Positions 56,522 through 64,000 of a stretch of 64,000 nt of DNA are shown piece by piece (position 1 is the first letter of the stretch; every line of letters starts with the position of its first letter). The translations under genes and the position numbers were made by a program. Source of the stretch: JACVRW01 sp963765135 (GTDB lineage Bacteria; Actinomycetota; Thermoleophilia; Solirubrobacterales; Thermoleophilaceae); assembly GCA_963765135.1 (NCBI GenBank), contig CAVXUX010000002.1, positions 372,001-436,000 on the forward strand, given 5' to 3'. The notes under the pieces were generated by a model. It ran no database searches. It worked only from the letters and a program-made list of their open reading frames with translations, and was not told the origin of the DNA.

Positions 56522-57199
56522 TCAGGGATCCACCGGATAGCGGTCTGGATGGCGGTCGAAGACGACCGCGCACTCCGTCGAGCAGAACCAGATCTCGACG
56601 CCGTCGCGCGTCCGGCGCTCGGGGGACTCGTTCGGGTCCACGGCCATCCGGCAGACGGGATCGGTCGGGAGGTTGGCCACGTGCGGCTGTGACGCCAGCG
56701 TCAGGGCGTACACGGTCACCGGCTCGGTCACGTTCTTGAAGGTCTGGCCCGGCCGAGACTCGATGTCGTATTCGGACAGCGCCCCGCCCGCGGCCGAATG
56801 GGTCACCTCGGTCATCAGGACCTCGCCGCGTTGAGCTACGCCGGCGACGCGAGCGGCGAGGTTGACCGCCGCGCCGAACCAATCGCCGTCTCGGTGGACG
56901 GCCGGCCCCGTGTGGGCGCCCACGCGCACGGCCAGCGAGCCGTGCCGCGTGCCGACCTCTCCGATCAGCCGGACCGCCAGCCTGATCGCCGCCGACGGGT
57001 CGGGCACACGGACCATCACCGCGTCGCCGATGCTCTTGATCTGCTCCGCCTCGAACTCGGGCAGCAGCTCACGGACGTCGCGGCAGAACTCCGCGACCGC
57101 GTCAGCGGCCATCTCGTCGCCGTGCGCCTCGGTCATGGCAGTGAAGCCGGCGAGGTCGGCAAAGAGAAAGGTGTGCTCGGCAACCTCGCGCTGGGGCAC
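56522..57199 (-). CDS. Class III adenylate/guanylate cyclase domain fused to a YHS domain
   Basis: A 225-residue protein. The cyclase domain has FLFADLAGFTAMTEAHGDEM (first metal Asp), IKSIGDAVMVRVPDP (second metal Asp), RVGAHTGPAVHRDGDWFG and AVNLAARVAGV (transition-state Asn and Arg), so it looks catalytically complete. Residues about 178-225 are a YHS domain (DPVCRMAVDPNESP and EIWFCSTECAVVFDRHPD) with three cysteines, a metal-binding module. The pairing suggests metal-responsive cyclic-nucleotide synthesis. GTG 57199 follows TAAGGT (57215-57210) by 10 bases; TTG 57208 is an alternative. Confidence 0.85.
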   Translation of the reverse strand: MPQREVAEHTFLFADLAGFTAMTEAHGDEMAADAVAEFCRDVRELLPEFEAEQIKSIGDAVMVRVPDPSAAIRLAVRLIGEVGTRHGSLAVRVGAHTGPAVHRDGDWFGAAVNLAARVAGVAQRGEVLMTEVTHSAAGGALSEYDIESRPGQTFKNVTEPVTVYALTLASQPHVANLPTDPVCRMAVDPNESPERRTRDGVEIWFCSTECAVVFDRHPDRYPVDP

Positions 57200-57218
57200 G
57201 GCGCCCAAAACCTTACGC

Positions 57219-58508
57219 TCAGGCTGCCTGCGGGGCTGGCGCCGCGAACGGCAGCCGCGTGGCCAGCGCCGCGCCGCCGAGCAGCACCGCCGCAAGCACG
57301 GCCAGGCCGGCCTCGAGCGAGCCGGCGTCCTTGGCCGCTCCAACGACGACCGGGCCGAACAGCCCGCCGGTGACCCCGATCGTGTTGATCAGGGCGATGC
57401 CGCCCGCCGCCGCGCGGCCCGACAACAACGAGGTCGGCATCGCCCAGAACGCCGGAATCGCGCCGAGCAGACCGAAGGCGCAGACCGCCAGCGTCAGCAC
57501 GCCGGCCTCGGGCGGCAGCAGCGCCGTGGCGGCGAGTCCGGCCGCGCCCAGGAGCATCCCGATCACGGCCCAGCGGCGGCGGTCGCCGCTGAGGTCGGAG
57601 CGGCGGCCGATCACGATCAGTCCGGCGGAGCCGAGCGCCATCGGGATGCCGGCCAGCAACCCGAGCTCGATGCCGTCTATGTCGCCGATGCGCTCCACGA
57701 TGTCGGCGAACCAGAAGATCGTCCCGTAGCTCGCGAAGTTGATCGTGAAGTAGACGGCCGCGCAGTGCAGGATGCGGCGGTCGGTGAGCGCGTCGCGCAG
57801 CGTGAACGCCTGGCGTGCCTCGCGCGCGGCCGCCTCCGCCGACAGCTCCCGCTCGAGCGCCTCGCGCTCGTCGGCGGCCAACCAGCTCGCCTCGGCCGGG
57901 GAGCTCGGCAGGGCGTGCAGCACCCAGAAGCCGACGGCGATCGCGGGCAGCCCCTGGACGAGGAAGAGCCACTGCCAACCCTCGAGCCCGAGCACCCCGT
58001 CCAACTCCAGCGTGGCGCCCGAGAGCGGGCCGCCGATCACGGAGGCGGCCACGATCCCGAGCAGGAAGATGCTCATCGCGCGGGCCCGGTCGCGCTCGGG
58101 AAACCAACAGGCGATCAGGTAGACCACACCCGGGAAGAACCCCGCCTCGCCGATGCCGAGCAGGATGCGCGCCACCACCAGCGAGGCGCCGTCCCAGACG
58201 AACGCGGTGGCGGCGGCGACGATGCCCCAGGTGATCATGATGCGGCCCATCCACACGCGCGCGCCGAACCGGTGGAGCATCAGGTTGCTGGGGATTTCGA
58301 GCACCACGTAGCCCGCGAAGAAGATCCCGGCGGCGAGGCCGAAGACCGTGGACGAGATCGCCAGGTCGCGGGTCAGCTCGGTCTCGGCGAAGGTGATGTT
58401 CACGCGATCCGCGTAGGCGATCACGTGCATCAGCACGAGGATCGGCAGCAGCCGCCGGAAGGCGAGCGCGACGGCCCTGCGCGTCGGATCGGCCTCGACC
58501 GTGCTCAG
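57219..58508 (-). CDS. MFS transporter (anion:cation symporter type)
   Basis: A 12-helix transporter of about 429 residues. LMHVIAYADRVNITFAETEL is the opening typical of the ACS family, GYVVLEIPSNLMLHRFGAR the loop 2-3 motif, ARILLGIGEAGFFPGVVYLI and WFPERDRARAMSIFL further signatures. Members import organic anions such as sugar acids, phthalate or tartrate; the substrate here is unknown. No ATG/GTG/TTG is available upstream of the first helix; CTG 58508 overlaps the previous stop (CTGA), mirroring the GTGA/ATGA overlaps elsewhere, and is the best start. Confidence 0.85.
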   Translation of the reverse strand: MSTVEADPTRRAVALAFRRLLPILVLMHVIAYADRVNITFAETELTRDLAISSTVFGLAAGIFFAGYVVLEIPSNLMLHRFGARVWMGRIMITWGIVAAATAFVWDGASLVVARILLGIGEAGFFPGVVYLIACWFPERDRARAMSIFLLGIVAASVIGGPLSGATLELDGVLGLEGWQWLFLVQGLPAIAVGFWVLHALPSSPAEASWLAADEREALERELSAEAAAREARQAFTLRDALTDRRILHCAAVYFTINFASYGTIFWFADIVERIGDIDGIELGLLAGIPMALGSAGLIVIGRRSDLSGDRRRWAVIGMLLGAAGLAATALLPPEAGVLTLAVCAFGLLGAIPAFWAMPTSLLSGRAAAGGIALINTIGVTGGLFGPVVVGAAKDAGSLEAGLAVLAAVLLGGAALATRLPFAAPAPQAA

Positions 58509-59636
58509 TCCGACTCCGCGATGCCGACCGTCGCGAACCCCGAGAGCCCGTAGCTCCCGCCCATGCGCGCGAGCGCCTTGAAGCGGCCAGGGAGCTCCAG
58601 AGGCGGCCAGAGCGTCACCGTGCCGTGCCTGTCCGTGCGCCCGCTCGCGTCGACGAAGCTCACCCGCGCACCCGCGACCGGCTGTCCGCGTCGCGTCACC
58701 CGCACCTTCGCTTTGACCCTGCCGGGCAGCGTCGTGACTCGGACCCGCACCACCTTCACACGCAGCCGCTCGCGCCCCGGCCGCGGCGTGAAGTGCAGCA
58801 GCGCGCTCGTGGGCCCGAACGTGAGCGTGCAGCCCGGGTCCGAGGGCGCGATCAGCCAGTGCAGCTTGCCGCCGAGCGTCGGGATCACGTCGAGGCCCTC
58901 CGACTCGCCGCAGACCTTCATCTCGAGCTCGAGTCGGCGCTTGCCGTTGCTCGTGTCGACTGCCCAGACCTGGTAGCGTCCCGTTGCTCTCGCCGGCCAA
59001 CAGCAGCCGGCCGTCTCTGAACACGGCGCCCGTGATGCCGGTCGGCGGCACGGCGCCGGACAGGCGCCGGGCGGCGTGGATCGGCCCCGCCGCCGGCGCC
59101 GCGTTGGCCGCCACGATGTCGCTCGAGCGGTAGGCGAGCAGGTCGTCTCCACTGCTGGTCCAAACGAGCTTGCCGTCCGGAGACGTCTCGGCCCACATCG
59201 CCTTCGGGATCTCGGCCGGGTCGAGCTTCACGTAGTAGCGCCAGGCGAGCGTGGCAGGGTCGGCGACCCCGAACGAGCCCGTGCCGCAGGTGTTGCCGCC
59301 GCCGCCCGGGTCGTAGCACTCGAGCGGCAGCACGACACCGGCTCGATTCCAGGTCGGATCGCCGATGTGGTTGTAGCCCTCGAGCGCCTTCACGTCGGCC
59401 GGGATGGCGGCCCCGACGCCCGCCGTCTGACCCAGCCAGGGCGTCGTGCGCCAGAGACCCTCGAAGACTCCGGTGAAGAACACGCGCCGCTTGGCGGGGT
59501 CCGACGTCAGCCCCTGCCAGTAGGTCGTCGGGATCGAGCTCGCGCCGGTCAGCACCCAGCGGCCCGGATCGCGAGCCTCCGCCGCGGGCGCGGCCACGCA
59601 CAGGCACACCACGACAGCGAGCAGCGCCCGCTTCAC
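58505..59636 (-). CDS. Secreted protein of unknown function with C-terminal Ig-like region (one apparent frameshift)
   Basis: Starts at GTG in a GTGA overlap with the exonuclease stop. A signal peptide (KRALLAVVVCLCVAAPAAEA) is followed by a repetitive soluble part (GASSIPTTYWQGLTSDPAKR, VFFTGVFEGLWRTTP, YNHIGDPTWN, LVWTSSGDDLLAYRSSDIV) that may fold as a beta-propeller. At about 58980 the frame shifts by one base, giving RYQVWAVDTSNGKRRLELEM and a C-terminal domain (KVRVTRRGQPVAGARVSFVD) resembling a carboxypeptidase-regulatory or Ig-like fold. Total about 376 residues. Function unknown. Confidence 0.65.
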
Positions 59637-60490
59637 GCCGCCTTCTCCAGCCGCTCGGCCAGCCGGTTCATGCCGCGCTCGCGTGCCGCGGCGGCGCCCC
59701 CCGCCAGGTCGGTGGGCCGATCGGGCGGCAGCTCCACCGGCACGTCCTGGAGCGTCGCGATCTCCTTGAAGCGCAGCAGCTCGTCGCGCTGCTCCATCAG
59801 CGCCTTGCGCACGCTCGGCTTGGACTCGCGCACCGCGCCGTCGAGCGCCGCTTGCAGCGAGCCGTGCCGCTGGAGCAGCTCGGCGGCCGTCTTCTCGCCG
59901 ATGCCCTTCGCGCCCGGGATGCCATCCGACGGGTCGCCGCGCAGCGCGATGAAGTCCGGCACCTGGCTGGGGTCGATCCCATAGCGCTTGCGGACCTCGG
60001 CGGCGTCCACCGCCTCGGCGCCCCTGCCGCCGGTGCGGATGTAGAGGACGGTCACGCGCTTGCCGGCGCACTGGTACATGTCGCGGTCGCCCGTCATCAC
60101 GAGCGCGCGGCCACCGGCATCCGCCTCGCGGCGGGCGTAGGAGCCCAGCAGGTCGTCGGCCTCGAGCGAGTCGTGGTCGGCCACGACCCAGCCGAACGCC
60201 TCGAAGAACGCGCGCGAGTCCGCGAACTGGGGCGCCAGCGTGTCCGGCACCTCGGGCCGCTCGGCGTGGTACCCGTCGAACAGCTCGACGCGGTAGTCGG
60301 CGGCGTCGGGGCCGAAGCAGAGCACGACCGCGCGCGGGTCGTGCAGCTCGAGCTCGCGCAGGATCAGGTTGGCGGTGCCGAGCAGCGCGTTGACCGGGGC
60401 ACCGTCCTTGCCCTTGATCGAATCGGGGAGCGCGTAGAACGCGCGGAACAGCATGGAGGGGGCGTCGACGGTGAGCAGGGGTCCGGCCAT
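59633..60490 (-). CDS. Stand-alone 5'-3' exonuclease (PolI N-terminal domain-like)
   Basis: A 285-residue protein matching the 5'-3' exonuclease domain of DNA polymerase I: LLTVDAPSMLFRAFYALPD, DHDSLEADDLLGSYARREAD and VMTGDRDMYQC hold metal carboxylates, and FIALRGDPSDGIPGAKGIGE is the helix-3-turn-helix DNA clamp. No polymerase domain is attached. Such enzymes remove RNA primers and flaps. TAGCGT (60503-60498) lies 7 bases before the ATG. Confidence 0.92.
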   Translation of the reverse strand: MAGPLLTVDAPSMLFRAFYALPDSIKGKDGAPVNALLGTANLILRELELHDPRAVVLCFGPDAADYRVELFDGYHAERPEVPDTLAPQFADSRAFFEAFGWVVADHDSLEADDLLGSYARREADAGGRALVMTGDRDMYQCAGKRVTVLYIRTGGRGAEAVDAAEVRKRYGIDPSQVPDFIALRGDPSDGIPGAKGIGEKTAAELLQRHGSLQAALDGAVRESKPSVRKALMEQRDELLRFKEIATLQDVPVELPPDRPTDLAGGAAAARERGMNRLAERLEKAA

Positions 60491-60579
60491 GACGAGGACG
60501 CTACCTTCTCACGCGATCGCTTCCGATCGAGAACCGAACGACGCCACACCGTTCCTCACCCGTCGGCGATCCTGCGGGA

Positions 60580-60599
60580 CCTCCGCGCGGTCGCGGAGG
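60580..60599. terminator. Hairpin after the CDP-alcohol phosphotransferase gene
   Basis: CCTCCGCG (60580-60587), loop CGGT, CGCGGAGG (60592-60599): a perfect 8-base-pair stem, 3 bases beyond the stop of the minus-strand gene. No T-run follows, as with the other hairpins here. Confidence 0.5.
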
Positions 60600-60602
60600 C
60601 GC

Positions 60603-61301
60603 TCAGCCGCTGACGCGCCCCGCCGGCTCCTGCGCCGCCAGGACGCGCAGGTTGCGCGCCGCCCGGCCGACCAGGCCCGCCGCCATCAGTCCGGCGATGC
60701 CGAGCCCGATCACGTCGAGCACGGTCAGGCCGAGGCCGCCGACCTCGAAGCCGAGCCCCACGCCCAGCGCGATCAGGGTGTTCAGCACGATCAGCCCGAG
60801 GCGGGCCTCGGTCGGGCCGAGGCGGCCGTAGCCGAGCGTGAAGACGCCGAACGCGTAGGTCTCGAGGTAGGTGTTGATCGACAGCACCAGGTACGCGATC
60901 ACGATCGCGAGCCCCACCGCCAGCAGCATCCAGGGCGACAGGCCCAGGCCCAGGCCGATCACCGCGGTGGCGAGCGCGTCGACCAGGTGGTCGAGGTAGT
61001 AGCCGTACTTCGGCCGCTCGATGCGGCGCACGCGGGCGAGCGTCCCGTCGAGCGAGTCGCCCAGCCAGTGCACCACCAGCAGCGCCGACGCCGCCCACAG
61101 CCACGCCTTGTCGCCGTTCGAGAGCAGGTAGGCGCCCGCGATCCCGAAGGCGGCGAGCACTCCCAGCACCGTCATGTGGTCCGGCATCACACGGGCCGGC
61201 AGGCGGCGGGCGATCCATTCGAGCACGCGACCCTCGTGGCGGGCGAGCAGGAACTCCTTGCTGCGTGGTGCGTCCATGGCGGCGATCTCCTTGTCAACCA
61301 T
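60603..61301 (-). CDS. CDP-alcohol phosphatidyltransferase family protein
   Basis: A 232-residue membrane protein with the catalytic motif DGTLARVRRIERPKYGYYLD followed by HLVD, i.e. DGxxAR-x8-G-x3-D-x3-D, and about six membrane helices. These enzymes join a CDP-activated lipid or alcohol to an alcohol acceptor in phospholipid or related synthesis. The acceptor cannot be deduced. Two in-frame ATGs, 61301 and 61277, are possible; AGGAG lies 10 bases before the second. Confidence 0.87.
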   Translation of the reverse strand: MVDKEIAAMDAPRSKEFLLARHEGRVLEWIARRLPARVMPDHMTVLGVLAAFGIAGAYLLSNGDKAWLWAASALLVVHWLGDSLDGTLARVRRIERPKYGYYLDHLVDALATAVIGLGLGLSPWMLLAVGLAIVIAYLVLSINTYLETYAFGVFTLGYGRLGPTEARLGLIVLNTLIALGVGLGFEVGGLGLTVLDVIGLGIAGLMAAGLVGRAARNLRVLAAQEPAGRVSG

Positions 61302-61345
61302 CGGTCAACAAGACCTACGCCTCGCTCCGCGTATGGTTACGCGCC

Positions 61346-61687
61346 GTGTCCGACGCCGACCGTCCGCAACTCGCCCGCGAGGTCTACGAGGCCTTCGCGG
61401 GGGGCGACCGCGCCGCGATCGAGCGGCTGCTCGCCGAGGATTTCGCGTTCCACAGCCCGCCCGACCCCGACCTCGACCGCGCCGGCTACTTCGACCGCTG
61501 CTGGCCGCACTCGGGCGGGAATCAGGCGTTCGAGTTCGTACGGCTGATCGAGTCGGGTGACGAGGTCGTCGTCACCTACGAGGCGACCCGCGCCGACGGG
61601 AGCCGCTTCAGGAACACCGAGGTGCTCACCTTCGCCGGGGATCAGGTCGGCCGGGTGGAGGTCTACTTCGGCTGGGACCTGACCTAG
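61346..61687 (+). CDS. SnoaL/NTF2-like protein
   Basis: A 113-residue NTF2-fold protein: LAREVYEAFAGGDRAAIERL, LAEDFAFHSPPDPDLDRAGY, EVVVTYEATRADGSRFRNTE and VGRVEVYFGWDL. It resembles ketosteroid-isomerase-like SnoaL proteins; no activity can be assigned. GTG 61346 is preferred because TATGGT (61332-61337) lies 8 bases upstream. Its TAG shares CTAG with the convergent GntR gene. Confidence 0.83.
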   Translation: MSDADRPQLAREVYEAFAGGDRAAIERLLAEDFAFHSPPDPDLDRAGYFDRCWPHSGGNQAFEFVRLIESGDEVVVTYEATRADGSRFRNTEVLTFAGDQVGRVEVYFGWDLT

Positions 61688-62487
61688 CCGGCTCGCAGCG
61701 CCCGCGACCGCTCGGCCACCGGCTGCAGGAAGTCCGGCAGCGGGCGCACCAGCCCGCGGCCCGTCTCGCGCTCCCAGATCTGCTCCAGCTGCGCGAGGTG
61801 CTCGTCCATCACGGTGTCGATCAGGGGGAAGTCGGCGGCCCGCACGGCGGCGAGTGTGCGCGTGTGGATGTCGATCGTCCAGTCCGGGACCAGCGGGGCG
61901 TGCATCGCCATGTCGCGCGCGATCTCGAGCTGGCGCAGCAGCGTTCGCATCAGCCCGACGATCGTCGAGTTGCGCGTGGCGCGCGCCAGCGCCAGGTGGA
62001 ACTTCAGGTCGAGCTGCAGGAAGAGGTCCTCGTGGCTGAGGAAGTCGTCGCTCGAGGCGAGCTCGCGCTGGCGGTCGATCGTCTGCAGCATCACGGCGAA
62101 GTCCTCGTCGGTGGCGTGCACCGCCGCCAGCTGCGCCACGCGCGGCTCCAGCAGGCGACGCGCCTCGAGCACCCCCGAGATCTCGCCGAAGCGGATCTCC
62201 TGGCGGCTGCGCAGCAGCTCGCGCGGCACCAGCTCCGAGCAGACGAAGATGCCGCCCGATTGCCCGCGACGCACCTCCAGCACGCCCGCCTCGGCCAGCG
62301 CCTTGATCGCCTCGCGCAGGGTCGGGCGGCTGATCCGCATCTGTGCGGCCAGATCGCGCTCGGAGGGCAGCCGGTCACCGGTGTGCAGGTCGCCGCCCTT
62401 GATCTGCTCGGCGATCTGCTCGACGGCCTCCTCGAACGTCCGGCGAGTCGAGACGGGCTCGAAGGCGCGCATGGGAGAGGCGATCAT
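61684..62487 (-). CDS. FadR-type GntR-family regulator
   Basis: A 267-residue regulator. The winged helix is GGDLHTGDRLPSERDLAAQM and ISRPTLREAIKALAEAGVLE (residues about 33-75). The all-helical FCD effector domain follows, with metal-ligand type residues in FHLALARATRN and IDIHTRTLAAV. It is co-translated with the upstream dehydrogenase gene (ATGA overlap, which supports ATG 62487). It probably controls the amino-acid or keto-acid catabolic genes here; candidate sites ACCAATGG lie near 63650. Confidence 0.92.
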   Translation of the reverse strand: MIASPMRAFEPVSTRRTFEEAVEQIAEQIKGGDLHTGDRLPSERDLAAQMRISRPTLREAIKALAEAGVLEVRRGQSGGIFVCSELVPRELLRSRQEIRFGEISGVLEARRLLEPRVAQLAAVHATDEDFAVMLQTIDRQRELASSDDFLSHEDLFLQLDLKFHLALARATRNSTIVGLMRTLLRQLEIARDMAMHAPLVPDWTIDIHTRTLAAVRAADFPLIDTVMDEHLAQLEQIWERETGRGLVRPLPDFLQPVAERSRALRAG

Positions 62488-63581
62488 CGCATCGCGGGCG
62501 AGCGCCGGGCGGCATCCACCCGATCGAGCGCCTGGCGCTCGGCCACGTCGAGCGGCGTGCCGCCCTCCGCCGCCGACGTGGCGATCGCGTCGTCGAGCCG
62601 CTCCATCGCGTGCGCGATGCGCGCTTGGTCGGCGTCGCCGCCACCGTCCCCGAACCACTCGCCGGCCACGTGGATCAGGCCGCCGCAGTTGGCCAGGAAG
62701 TCCGGGACGTAGAGAATCTCGCGCTCCATCAAGGTCTCGGCCACCGCGCGGTCGGTCAGCGGGTTGTTGGCCGCGCCGGCGATGACTCGCACGTCGAGCG
62801 CGCGTGCCAGCGCGTCGTCGATCAGCCCGCCGCCGGCGCAAGGAGCGAGCACGTCGAGCTGCGTGGAGAGGATCGCCTCGGCCGAGGGTGACATCTCGTT
62901 GCCGTGCTCGGCGGCGAAGCGTTCGCTGCGCTCGTAGTCGAGATCGCAGCCGACCACGCGCGCGCCCTCGGCCACGAGCTGTGCCGCCAGCGCGCCGCCG
63001 ACCTTGCCGAGCCCGATCACGCCGATGCGCCGCCCGGCGAGCTCGTCGGTGCCGGTCTGCGCGGCCAGGCCACGGCGCATCGCGGCGAGCACGGTCTCCG
63101 CGGTCACGGGGGAGGGGTCGCCGCCGCCGCCGTTCCCGACGGAACGCCCGGTGCAGAACCGGGTGAAGTGGGCCATGTGGTCGATGTCCGCGGTCGTCGT
63201 GCCGATGTCCTCGGCGGTGATGTACGCGCCGCCGAGGCCCTCGATCACCCGCGCCGCGGCCTCGAGGCGGTCGAGACGGAGCGAGTCGTCGCCGTCGTCG
63301 ATCATGACGGCCTTGCCGCCGCCCAGGGCGAGGCCGGCCGCCGACGCCTTGAGCGTCATCGTGCGCGCCAGCCCCATGACGTCCTCGAGCGCTTCCCTGA
63401 GGCCGCCGGCGTAGCGCTTCAGCCGCAGTCCCCCGAGGGCCGGGCCGAGCACCGTGGAGTGCACGGCGACGATCAGCCGCATCCCCGTCCGCGTGTCCTG
63501 GCGGATCACGATCTGCTCGTGGGCCTCGCCGGCGGGCGCGTTGTCGGCGGGTCGGAGCGGCCGGAGTGGCGTAATGGTCAT
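62484..63581 (-). CDS. Leucine/phenylalanine/valine-type amino acid dehydrogenase
   Basis: A 365-residue Glu/Leu/Phe/Val dehydrogenase. LGPALGGLRLKRYAGG and ALGGGKAVM hold the substrate and catalytic lysines, AYITAEDIGTTTADID the catalytic Asp region, and RIGVIGLGKVGGALAAQL the NAD-binding fold, then AGAANNPLTD. It oxidatively deaminates a hydrophobic amino acid to its keto acid. The divergent indolepyruvate oxidoreductase would use an aryl keto acid, so phenylalanine is a plausible substrate. A TAAGGT box (63595-63590) lies 8 bases before the ATG. Confidence 0.9.
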   Translation of the reverse strand: MTITPLRPLRPADNAPAGEAHEQIVIRQDTRTGMRLIVAVHSTVLGPALGGLRLKRYAGGLREALEDVMGLARTMTLKASAAGLALGGGKAVMIDDGDDSLRLDRLEAAARVIEGLGGAYITAEDIGTTTADIDHMAHFTRFCTGRSVGNGGGGDPSPVTAETVLAAMRRGLAAQTGTDELAGRRIGVIGLGKVGGALAAQLVAEGARVVGCDLDYERSERFAAEHGNEMSPSAEAILSTQLDVLAPCAGGGLIDDALARALDVRVIAGAANNPLTDRAVAETLMEREILYVPDFLANCGGLIHVAGEWFGDGGGDADQARIAHAMERLDDAIATSAAEGGTPLDVAERQALDRVDAARRSPAMR

Positions 63582-63647
63582 CGCTCTTGACCTTATACCC
63601 GGGATCGGCAGACGACAACTGGCATCGGATCCTGGCTTCCGGGTACC

Positions 63648-63675
63648 ACCAATGGTAAGTTGAGTTCACCAATGG
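63648..63675. promoter_or_regulatory. Two ACCAATGG elements upstream of the indolepyruvate oxidoreductase gene
   Basis: CACCAATGG occurs at 63647-63655 and 63667-63675, exactly 20 bases (about two helix turns) apart. The first forms the palindrome ACCA-A-TGGT (63648-63656), like the TGGT/ACCA half-sites bound by FadR-type GntR proteins. The second overlaps the ATG at 63672. Probably an operator of the adjacent GntR regulator. Confidence 0.5.
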
Positions 63676-64000
63676 CGAGGGAGACGACACTGGCGCGCCG
63701 CCGCATGGCGGCTCCTGCGGGGCGTATGCGGCGCCAGAGCGCGCCCAACGGCAGCCGCGCGACCGTCGGCCGCGAGGTCAGTCTCGACGACAAGTACGTG
63801 CTCGAGGAGGGCCGCGTCCTGATCACGGGCGTGCAAGCGCTCGTGCGCCTCGTGCTCGACCAACACCGCGCCGACCGGCGCCGCGGGCTCACGACCGGCA
63901 CGCTGATCTCGGGCTACCAGGGCTCGCCGCTCGGCGGGCTCGACATCGAGCTTGCGCGCAACCGCGAGCTGCTCGACGAGCACTTGATCTCCCACGTGCC
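63672..64000 (+). CDS. Indolepyruvate ferredoxin oxidoreductase, N-terminus (partial)
   Basis: The first 109 codons are present; the gene continues past the right edge. After a basic N-terminal stretch, VSLDDKYVLEEGRVLITGVQ, ALVRLVLDQHRAD and LISGYQGSPLGGLDIELARN match the start of the large fused indolepyruvate ferredoxin oxidoreductases. The enzyme oxidatively decarboxylates aryl (or branched) 2-keto acids to acyl-CoA using ferredoxin. It is divergent from the amino acid dehydrogenase that could supply its keto acid. Confidence 0.85.
   Translation, partial: MARETTLARRRMAAPAGRMRRQSAPNGSRATVGREVSLDDKYVLEEGRVLITGVQALVRLVLDQHRADRRRGLTTGTLISGYQGSPLGGLDIELARNRELLDEHLISHV

Overview
The window is about 70% G+C, tightly packed, and reads as a chromosomal segment of an actinobacterium. 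Many start codons are GTG, neighbouring genes often overlap by 4 bases (GTGA/ATGA), and the conserved blocks comF-hpf-secA-prfB and ftsE-ftsX-ctpA-rnr-smpB are present. The mix (eukaryote-type UGPase, PspC kinases, NrtR-nadA, large surface-glycan cluster) suggests a Thermoleophilia/Solirubrobacterales-like lineage, but that placement is inference. I saw no IS element, prophage, CRISPR array, rRNA or tRNA gene; the one RNA gene I recognise is a tmRNA (ssrA) at 56151-56520.

Layout. 1-24 kb is a surface-glycan region: a C-methyltransferase; a saxitoxin sxtI/J/K-like cassette (55-aa DUF5989 protein, SxtJ-SGNH fusion, carbamoyltransferase); several glycosyltransferases and GT39-type membrane proteins; two flippases; small methyltransferases; an LCP ligase; and the sugar-nucleotide genes ugd, a mannose-1-P guanylyltransferase-like gene and a PGI/PMI. 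tag and an M20 peptidase lie inside it. 24-27 kb holds merR-ahcY and a second, catalytically divergent AHCY-like gene. 27-31 kb holds a LysR regulator, small proteins and a eukaryote-type UGPase. 31-37 kb is ctaG, comF, hpf, secA and prfB (with a programmed frameshift). 37-43 kb is a GroES-like/YeeE-YedE operon, ftsH-nadC, and nrtR divergent from nadA across a palindrome. 43-47 kb holds an XRE regulator with a Cys-rich secreted protein, an XRE/membrane pair behind twin palindromes, and a RibD-type reductase. 46.7-51.9 kb is ftsE-ftsX-ctpA-rnr-smpB. 52-55 kb is a PspC/histidine kinase/LuxR envelope-stress operon. 55-64 kb holds a site-2 protease, tmRNA, a cyclase-YHS protein, an MFS transporter, a secreted protein, a stand-alone 5'-3' exonuclease, a CDP-alcohol phosphotransferase, and an amino-acid catabolic locus (leucine-type dehydrogenase, FadR-type GntR, and the start of indolepyruvate oxidoreductase).

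How genes work together. UGPase, Ugd, PGI/PMI and the guanylyltransferase feed activated sugars to the glycosyltransferases. The many methyltransferases produce S-adenosylhomocysteine, which AhcY clears. LCP, flippases and FtsEX/CtpA act at the envelope, monitored by the PspC operon. RNase R, SmpB and tmRNA form the ribosome-rescue set.

Two global properties matter. (1) A TAnnnT -10 box sits 6-9 bases before the start codon of many genes, so leaderless transcripts are probably common; at 28675 this spacing points to an ATC codon. (2) At least eleven genes carry apparent frameshifts, including rnr, smpB and ugd, most simply explained by indel errors in the sequence; affected genes are annotated as single genes.
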